64,000 nt of DNA from Pseudomonadota bacterium (GTDB taxonomy: Bacteria; Desulfobacterota; Binatia; Binatales; Binataceae), in the NCBI GenBank assembly GCA_021323945.1, contig JAJPKA010000020.1, positions 186,001-250,000 of the forward strand. Reading direction: 5' to 3'. Positions 57,906-64,000 of this stretch are shown here, in pieces. The notes beneath the pieces were generated by a model, which worked only from the letters and a program-made list of their open reading frames with translations, did not search any database and was not told the origin of the DNA. Position 1 is the stretch's first letter. Each line of letters begins with the position of its first letter. The translations under genes and the position numbers were made by a program.

Positions 57906-59511
57906 TCTGGAAACTTCGGTCGGATCCTAACGGGCTGCCGTCGCTGCCATCGATCATCGCGGCCAGCCGCACCAGATCGCTACTTTTGGCGGTTAAGCAT
58001 CTTAATGCCTCTGCCATCTCGACACTACCATGGGCGATGATCTCGATTCGAACTTGGTCCGAGCCCAGATCCCGCGGCAATATGACCTTAATCGACGGAG
58101 GCAATTTCATTCGGTTCAATTCGGTCGTTATTAGTTCAGAGGCGCGCCTGAGGCGCGGATAGCGCAAAGCCCGAAGCTGGTCGAGGAGTGCACCAGCCCG
58201 CCCTGGACCCGAACCCTTTGAACGAAAGATTTTCGTCAGTAGGGGCAGTTCGAGAATTTCGGCGACACTGAGGCGCTCCCGAACACTGATTTCGTCGAGC
58301 AGCTCGAGAGCCGCCACACACTGCCCGGCTCGCATTTTCAGGGACTCGGCGATCTCAAGTAGACGAGTCCGGCCGGGCTCATCGATGGCTAACCACCTTT
58401 GAATATGAAGTTCGGACAGATGTTTGCTCGCTGCCCAACGTCGCAACCTGCTAATAGTTTCTTCGTGTTGCACATTCTCCGCGCAAGCCGCGGTTCCATC
58501 GCCATCATCAATTGGAGTCGGGATTCTGGCCGCAGGCTTACTGATCTGATGACTTTTGGCGTCTTGAGTTGCAATGTCCGGTGACACCGCAAGAGTGTCT
58601 TCAGGTCGGATTAGGCAATGGCGCATCGTGCAAATCGCTTGCTCCAATGTAATGTCGGCGCCTGTCCTCCACGCTTTGTCGGCCATCTGTGCGAGCTTCT
58701 CGAACCGGCTGGCTTCGAGTTCACGGCCTCGCCGTCGCGCCCCAGCCGTGTAGATACGGCATTTTTCGATTAAAGCGTCGCAGACCGCCAGTCGCCGCTG
58801 GCCATCGAGCTCGCTACGGAGCAAGAGCTTGAGGAGTGCGAGTATCCTGAAGCGATCGAGCGCCGGAACGCAGGCGGAGAGTTGATCGGGATGGCCGGCG
58901 CGCCGGACCACGAGAGGTTCGGGCAACAGATCCACCGGATGTTTAAGTAGCAGGCGCAACCATAAGTCGTAATCCTCGGCCGCGCGTAGATCCTCATCGA
59001 ACCCAGCCAGTTCGTGGAAGAGGTTGGCGCGGATCATAACTGCTGACGGGCTGACGAGGCAGGTGCGCAATGAGTCCAGAAAAAAATCGCCTTGCCGCTT
59101 GCGATGGCGTCGTCCTGGATTGACCCGCACTCCGTCGCGCATCCAGATCTCTTCGGTTTGCGAAACCAGACACTCGGGGTTTTCTTTCATTCGGTTGAGC
59201 TGTCGGCGAAGCTTGCCTGGCAGCCACAGATCGTCTGAATCGAGAAACGCGATCAGCGGCGCCTGGGCGAGGCGGGCACCGCAGTTTCGCGCCGCGGCCG
59301 GCCCCCGATTAACTGTCCGGACAATGTGCAAGCGCTCAGCAGCGGGCGCTTTCTCCAGCCACGTCGATAAGTGTGTTGCAGTCTCGTCGGTGGAACCGTC
59401 GTCGACTACTATCAACTCGAAGTCTACGTCTTGCTGGATTACTGAATCGATCGCTTCACTGACCATTGGCCAGCGGTTGTATGTCGGAATGATGACGCTG
59501 ACTTCAGCCAT
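57895..59511 (-). CDS. GT2 glycosyltransferase fused to a C-terminal domain of unknown function
   Basis: N-terminal VSVIIPTYNRWPMVSEAIDSVIQQ...VDDGSTDET, AFLDSDDLW; C-terminal 200 aa (RWLAIDEPGRTRLLEIAESLKMRAGQCVAALELLDEISVRE...LPRDLGSDQVRIEIIAHG) is not a GT domain. Overlaps the radical SAM ORF by 11 nt. Confidence 0.85.
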   Translation of the reverse strand: MAEVSVIIPTYNRWPMVSEAIDSVIQQDVDFELIVVDDGSTDETATHLSTWLEKAPAAERLHIVRTVNRGPAAARNCGARLAQAPLIAFLDSDDLWLPGKLRRQLNRMKENPECLVSQTEEIWMRDGVRVNPGRRHRKRQGDFFLDSLRTCLVSPSAVMIRANLFHELAGFDEDLRAAEDYDLWLRLLLKHPVDLLPEPLVVRRAGHPDQLSACVPALDRFRILALLKLLLRSELDGQRRLAVCDALIEKCRIYTAGARRRGRELEASRFEKLAQMADKAWRTGADITLEQAICTMRHCLIRPEDTLAVSPDIATQDAKSHQISKPAARIPTPIDDGDGTAACAENVQHEETISRLRRWAASKHLSELHIQRWLAIDEPGRTRLLEIAESLKMRAGQCVAALELLDEISVRERLSVAEILELPLLTKIFRSKGSGPGRAGALLDQLRALRYPRLRRASELITTELNRMKLPPSIKVILPRDLGSDQVRIEIIAHGSVEMAEALRCLTAKSSDLVRLAAMIDGSDGSPLGSDRSFQNEF

Positions 59512-59535
59512 TTGAGTTTGAGCCGCCCTGTTTTT

Positions 59536-60156
59536 TTATGCGACGGCGTCTTCGGCTCCTTGATTATCTGCTCGGCTCGAGAGCTCTAGTATGCGATGGC
59601 GCAGTTGTTCGAGCCCCTCACCGGTACGTGCCGAACAGAAAAGGGGAAGGTCCCCGACCGCTTCAAAAAGTTGCGACACCGATTTGCGATGGTCGCGTTT
59701 GAGTTTGTCCGATTTCGTGGCGGCAATGATCAAGCCCGGACGATGTCCGGACCGCCATCTCGGATCTCGCATGTGATCCACGAGTGCCAGTTCCTCGTCT
59801 CGCGGTCCGCGACGCGCGTCGATGAGCAACACAATCACTCTTAGCGCCAAGCGTTGTTGGAGGTATTCCTGGATCAGCGACGCAATCCGTTCAGCCTCTC
59901 GATGTGCAATTTTAGCGTAGCCGTAACCCGGCAGGTCGACCAAGGCCCGTTCTTTCCCGACAGCAAAGAAGTTGAGCAAACGTGTACAGCCGGGCGTTTT
60001 GCTGATTCGGGCGAGGTTGCGCTGCCGGGTTAAGGCGTTGAGCAGAGAGCTCTTACCTACATTAGACCGTCCAACAAGCGCGATCTCCGAGCGGTTCCAA
60101 CGCGGGCACTCTGCTAGTGTGGCCGCCGAGCACACAAACTCTGCTTCAAATCTCAT
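59536..60156 (-). CDS. engB: Ribosome biogenesis GTP-binding protein EngB/YsxC/YihA
   Basis: GRSNVGKSSLLNALTRQRNLARISKTPGCTRLLNFF, DLPGYGYAK, ATKSDKL. Confidence 0.95.
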   Translation of the reverse strand: MRFEAEFVCSAATLAECPRWNRSEIALVGRSNVGKSSLLNALTRQRNLARISKTPGCTRLLNFFAVGKERALVDLPGYGYAKIAHREAERIASLIQEYLQQRLALRVIVLLIDARRGPRDEELALVDHMRDPRWRSGHRPGLIIAATKSDKLKRDHRKSVSQLFEAVGDLPLFCSARTGEGLEQLRHRILELSSRADNQGAEDAVA

Positions 60157-60181
60157 GACGCGACTTCGGGGATGGCCAAGC

Positions 60182-60733
60182 TCAACGTTTAAAAGTGCCT
60201 ACCAGCTCAGCTACACCGAGCACATGCTCCTTGAGCACTGTTTCAAGCTGGTCCGCCGTGGCCCCTGGCTTGAGCTCGACTGTCTTATCTAGCGCATAGA
60301 GCCGAAAATGATAATGATGCACTCGACCGGGGGGAGGACATGGACCCGTATAGCCGAGCTCTCCACGCCCATTAAGACCCTGTTCGGCACCGCCGGGTGA
60401 CGCTGACGTCGCGGCCGCCTCAGGCAGTTGCTCAACATTGGAGGCAATGTTGTAGAGGACCCAATGAATGAATGTCCCGCTTGGCGCATCTGGATCGCTG
60501 ACTATGAGCGCAAACGAACGTGTAGCTTCGGGAGCACCCTTCCAGGCAAGGGCCGGAGAGCGGTTGAGCCCGGAACAGGTGTAGCGTTCTGGAATAGCGC
60601 TTCCATTTTGAAACGCTGAGCTCGTTAGATTAAAACTAGCGCTCGGCGTTTCCGCTCGAGCGGGCCATAGGATCAACAGAAACACGGTTACAAGCACTGC
60701 AGCACCTAGGCGCTGAGCTGAAATTAAGCGCAT
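60182..60733 (-). CDS. YbhB/YbcL family phosphatidylethanolamine-binding protein, exported
   Basis: Signal-like N-terminus; IPERYTCSGLNRSPALAWKGAP, SDPDAPSGTFIHWVLYNI, GYTGPCPPPGRVHHYHFRLYAL. Confidence 0.93.
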   Translation of the reverse strand: MRLISAQRLGAAVLVTVFLLILWPARAETPSASFNLTSSAFQNGSAIPERYTCSGLNRSPALAWKGAPEATRSFALIVSDPDAPSGTFIHWVLYNIASNVEQLPEAAATSASPGGAEQGLNGRGELGYTGPCPPPGRVHHYHFRLYALDKTVELKPGATADQLETVLKEHVLGVAELVGTFKR

Positions 60734-60998
60734 GTGGACACACCTCAGAGCGGTTGAATTGATTGCATCACGTCAAAATAATATAGGAAGAAGCTATGGG
60801 GTATTAGCGCGCGTGCGGTGTTTTTTGGTCCGAAAAGGATTATAGGGGCCGGGGCTTTGGCCTATTGACCGTAATTGTACTCTTCTATACGTTTGCTGTC
60901 GTCAAGTTAGGCAGAGGTGCGCAGTTAGCGCCAAAACAACTGAACAGCTGGCCGACTCGGGAGGTATTATTGGCGGCCAACAGCTAAGGAGAATCGAC

Positions 60999-61214
60999 GT
61001 GACTGAACCTAAATATACCCTACCCCGCGTTATGACTGTCCGGGAGCTGTCGGCTTATCTCCGAGTACATCCTTCCACTATTTATAAACTTCTGCGGCGT
61101 GGCGAGTTGCCAGGTTTTCGCATCGGAACCGATTGGCGTTTCAACGCCGAAGTGATCGATCGCTGGTGCCTGGAGCGCAATCTCAAGCCTGCAGAAGAGC
61201 CGCAGAGCAATTGA
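60999..61214 (+). CDS. Excisionase-type helix-turn-helix DNA-binding protein (HTH_17-like)
   Basis: GTG start with AAGGAG upstream; VMTVRELSAYLRVHPSTIYKLLRRGELPGFRIGTDWRFNAEVIDRWCLER. Confidence 0.9.
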   Translation: MTEPKYTLPRVMTVRELSAYLRVHPSTIYKLLRRGELPGFRIGTDWRFNAEVIDRWCLERNLKPAEEPQSN

Positions 61215-61320
61215 GCCGACCCAGGGGGTGGCCTTTACGCTTGCCATGCATCTTCACTGCGATGGCAGGAAGCGGTTTTTAAAGAAAACGGCTTCAGATG
61301 ACCAGCCCATCCGTGATCGG

Positions 61321-61743
61321 TCACCCGATCCGGCCAAGCATTACACCAAGAATAAGCGCGGCCAGAACGTAGCCAGTTGCCAATGCGAAAACACGGTCGC
61401 CTTGTTTCACAAAGAGTATAAGTGTGAATGCTACGCGACCTAAGGGCACCAATGTAAGCACTAGTAGGCCAATCATGAGGAGGGAATGCGCATCGCCGCT
61501 GATGGCGCCTCTTCCCATTTGAGCCCACTCCTGCTGGACGTGGCTTCTGCCACTTTGAGCCGCGTGAAATCGCTCGACGTAATAGTTCGGCGTCGAAACA
61601 GCCATCATCACCAACCCGGTGATGAGAATGACAGCGGAAACTATCAAAAGCGAGCGTAAAATAAGCGGTGTCCACTTGCGGAGAATCTCGTCTTCGACAT
61701 CTCTGCTCGCCATACCAGTTAGATTCCGTCGAGGGCGCGCCAC
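61321..61743 (-). CDS. DUF1634-family membrane protein
   Basis: Three hydrophobic segments; partner position and overlap with the TauE/SafE gene, a frequently seen pairing. Confidence 0.7.
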   Translation of the reverse strand: MARPRRNLTGMASRDVEDEILRKWTPLILRSLLIVSAVILITGLVMMAVSTPNYYVERFHAAQSGRSHVQQEWAQMGRGAISGDAHSLLMIGLLVLTLVPLGRVAFTLILFVKQGDRVFALATGYVLAALILGVMLGRIG

Positions 61744-62546
61744 GCCATTTCGGCGGCGATTAGCAGTAGAATAACAACGAACAGCAGCCTCAGAGCACGA
61801 GCATTCGCGTAGGGCAGGACGCGGCTACCTGCAAGGGCGCCCGCCGTTACCCCGAGTGCTACCGGGGCGGCGACCGCAGTCGAGATATCACCGCGAGCCA
61901 GAAACACAAGCGCACCCGCCCCTGCGGTCACGCCGATCATGAAATTACTGGTCGCACTCGAAACCTTCAGGGGGATACGCATGAGGTAGTCCATAGCGGC
62001 TACCTTTAACGCTCCCGCTCCGACCCCCAGCAAACCGGACATTAGGCCCGCCAAGACCATCAAACCTGCTCCCCACGGAAGCCGGATCACCCCATAATGC
62101 GACCTGGTTCCGTCGGGATTGATAATCTCACCATCCAATCGAAGTCTTGAACACCATTTGTCCCCAGCAGGCACGGGATCATCGGATTGCCGGGTGACCG
62201 AGAAATAGGCCGACTGCAACATCATTGCAGCGAACAACAACTCCAAAACCGGGGGCCGAATTACGCCTGCCAGGTAGGCGCCAGCCAATGCGCCTGTAAC
62301 GGTGGCACATTCCAAGATCATCGCAACACGCAAGTTAGTCCATCCGTCCCGTACGAACGCCACGCTCGCTCCCGCACTTGTGGCAACAACAGAAATTAAG
62401 CTGGCGCCGATAGCAACCTGCATGGGCATGTGGCCCAAGAGCACCAGGCCCGGAACGATGAAGACACCGCCCCCCAGACCCGACAGGGACCCAATAAAGC
62501 CGGCCAGGAGGGCTAAACCCAGCAAACCGCCGACGATGGTCAGCAC
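61719..62546 (-). CDS. Sulfite exporter TauE/SafE family protein
   Basis: FIGSLSGLGGGVFIVPGLVLLGHMPMQVAIGASLISVVATS and GLMSGLLGVGAGALKVAAMDYLMRIPLKVSSATSNFMIGVTA. Confidence 0.9.
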   Translation of the reverse strand: MLTIVGGLLGLALLAGFIGSLSGLGGGVFIVPGLVLLGHMPMQVAIGASLISVVATSAGASVAFVRDGWTNLRVAMILECATVTGALAGAYLAGVIRPPVLELLFAAMMLQSAYFSVTRQSDDPVPAGDKWCSRLRLDGEIINPDGTRSHYGVIRLPWGAGLMVLAGLMSGLLGVGAGALKVAAMDYLMRIPLKVSSATSNFMIGVTAGAGALVFLARGDISTAVAAPVALGVTAGALAGSRVLPYANARALRLLFVVILLLIAAEMAWRALDGI

Positions 62547-62591
62547 TGGTTAGCCGCAGGAATCAGCATGCTGGCTTTCACAGGAGAACAG

Positions 62592-63875
62592 CTAGCGACG
62601 GAAGAGGACCGATTCACCCAAGGGCAGACCGAGGGCATAGCGCCGCAGCCAATCAAGCGCGACCTGCGAAGTGAGCAGTTTGATCCAGTCTCGCGTCCCG
62701 CGCATTTGATGTCGACGCGCAGTACTGACACCTTCAGCGACCAAACCGATGCATACGGTGCCTACAGGGTGTTCGGGAGTGCCGCCGTCCGGTCCAGCCA
62801 CACCTGAAGTCGCGACTGCGACGTCAGCCTGTGTCCGGGCGCGTGCACCTGCAGCCATTTCGAGCACGCATTGTTCACTTACCGCCCCATGCTCACGTAA
62901 GGTGTCAGGGCTGACTCCCAGCAAGTCGATTTTCATTTGGTTGGAGTAGGTAACCAGGTCCCCGATGAGAAAGGCGGAACTCCCTGGAACGTTGGTCAAA
63001 CGATGGCCAATAAGCCCACCGGTACATGACTCGGCAATGGCTAGCCGCAGCCGGTTTCGGGTCAGTAGCTCAGCCACGACTTCTTCCATGGTCGAGTCGC
63101 CTTCGGCATATATGTAAGGGCCGATGCGGTTGCGCACCCGTTCACTGAGCTCGGCCAGGCGCTTTTCAGCGACTCCGGGATAATCCTCTACCATCAGCTT
63201 GAGCGAAATCTGGGGAAAGCTCGCGCGAAAACCCACCTTCGCTTCATCGGGTCGAATCAGCCCAGCGACGGCTTCGTCCAGTCCGGATTCACTAATCCCG
63301 AATGTCTGGAAAACCTGGGTCGCAAAGATCTTTTCGCTTCCTCGATTAGCGCGAAGCCAAGGAATCACCTGCTGATCCAGCATCGGTTTCATCTCTCTTG
63401 GCACGCCGGGCAAGACAACCAGGTGGGAGGTGTGACCGGCCTGTTGCACCATCATTCGGAACCCCGGAGCGGTACCGAGCGGATTTTGAATGATCTCAGC
63501 CGTTTCGGGGAAAAGCGCCTGCTTTAGGTTGTTCTCGGGCATGGGGCGTCCCAGCGCGGCAAAAAGGCGCTTCATATGCTCCACTGAAGGTTCATGACGC
63601 CACAATGACTTGCCGGTTATCCGCGCAATGGTTTCCGTGGTCAGATCATCCGCGGTCGGACCTATACCGCCTGTAGAGATGACGACGTCCGCCATCTGCA
63701 TGGCGGTCCGCCATGCCCATTCCAGTCGCTCCGGTACATCGCCGACCGTGATTACGCCGACGAGATCGATCCCGATTTCGTTCAGCCTGTCGGCGATGTA
63801 GTTGGAGTTGCTATCAAGGACCTTACCGCTGGTAATCTCATCGCCCGTCGAGAGAACCACGGCCCGCTGAATCAT
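62592..63875 (-). CDS. cinA: CinA-family protein (MoCF-like N-domain plus nicotinamide-nucleotide amidohydrolase domain)
   Basis: VLSTGDEITSGKVLDSNSNYIADRL, ISTGGIGPTADDLT, LAIAESCTGGLIGHRLTNVPGSSAFLIGDLVTYSNQMK, ATSGVAGPDGGTPEHPVGTV. Confidence 0.95.
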   Translation of the reverse strand: MIQRAVVLSTGDEITSGKVLDSNSNYIADRLNEIGIDLVGVITVGDVPERLEWAWRTAMQMADVVISTGGIGPTADDLTTETIARITGKSLWRHEPSVEHMKRLFAALGRPMPENNLKQALFPETAEIIQNPLGTAPGFRMMVQQAGHTSHLVVLPGVPREMKPMLDQQVIPWLRANRGSEKIFATQVFQTFGISESGLDEAVAGLIRPDEAKVGFRASFPQISLKLMVEDYPGVAEKRLAELSERVRNRIGPYIYAEGDSTMEEVVAELLTRNRLRLAIAESCTGGLIGHRLTNVPGSSAFLIGDLVTYSNQMKIDLLGVSPDTLREHGAVSEQCVLEMAAGARARTQADVAVATSGVAGPDGGTPEHPVGTVCIGLVAEGVSTARRHQMRGTRDWIKLLTSQVALDWLRRYALGLPLGESVLFRR

Positions 63876-63931
63876 CGCTGACTCCTTATATAAACCGACC
63901 TGTACTCCCCGGTATCGCGATCAGCCGCTCC

Positions 63932-64000
63932 TTACAAGGCGGAATCCCGCACCAGCCTTTGCAAGACCTTTAGGGTGAGATTGGCGTAACATGCCGCCGC
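63932..64000 (-). CDS. C-terminal fragment of a CDS truncated by the window edge
   Basis: Minus strand reads ...AACYANLTLKVLQRLVRDSAL-stop(TAA); open to the edge, directly upstream of cinA. Confidence 0.35.
   Translation of the reverse strand, partial: AAACYANLTLKVLQRLVRDSAL

Noticed and set aside
1-64000. tRNA/rRNA genes, CRISPR arrays, IS elements
   Set aside because: No cloverleaf, repeat-spacer array, transposase or integrase motif was recognised by eye; tRNAscan-SE and CRISPR/IS searches would be needed to exclude them fully.

Overview
The window is a gene-dense bacterial chromosomal segment, apparently from a Gram-negative (it encodes LptD- and MsbA-like proteins). Ordinary housekeeping genes are interleaved with a large complement of envelope and glycan genes. 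Recognisable core genes are guaB, an ftsB-like gene, lptD, an msbA-like gene, argJ, secA, murI, engB/ysxC and cinA. The accessory content is dominated by about 8 glycosyltransferases of GT2/GT4 type, three GT39/ArnT-like membrane proteins, two tandem giant multi-pass membrane paralogs and five separate sulfotransferase-fold genes. No rRNA, CRISPR array, transposase, integrase or convincing tRNA was seen by eye. The most interesting candidate system is the tightly packed operon at 27.16-35.37 kb: FkbM methyltransferase with a repetitive coiled-coil, then a 1272-aa triple GT-B protein, then a GT4+GT2 protein, then a sulfotransferase. Its architecture recalls the WbdD (methyltransferase plus coiled-coil ruler)/WbdA (multi-domain polymerase) O-antigen chain-length system. 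Other points of interest: a tandem pair of small secreted 4-Cys proteins ending in LLGEDEPGxGxCLK; a bacterial G1 (eqolisin-like) peptidase; a spore-photoproduct-lyase-like radical SAM gene overlapping a GT2 fusion; an apparently exported HTH-like peptide; and a 34-aa Lys-rich ORF missed by the ORF track. All assignments come from reading motifs; no database search was run.
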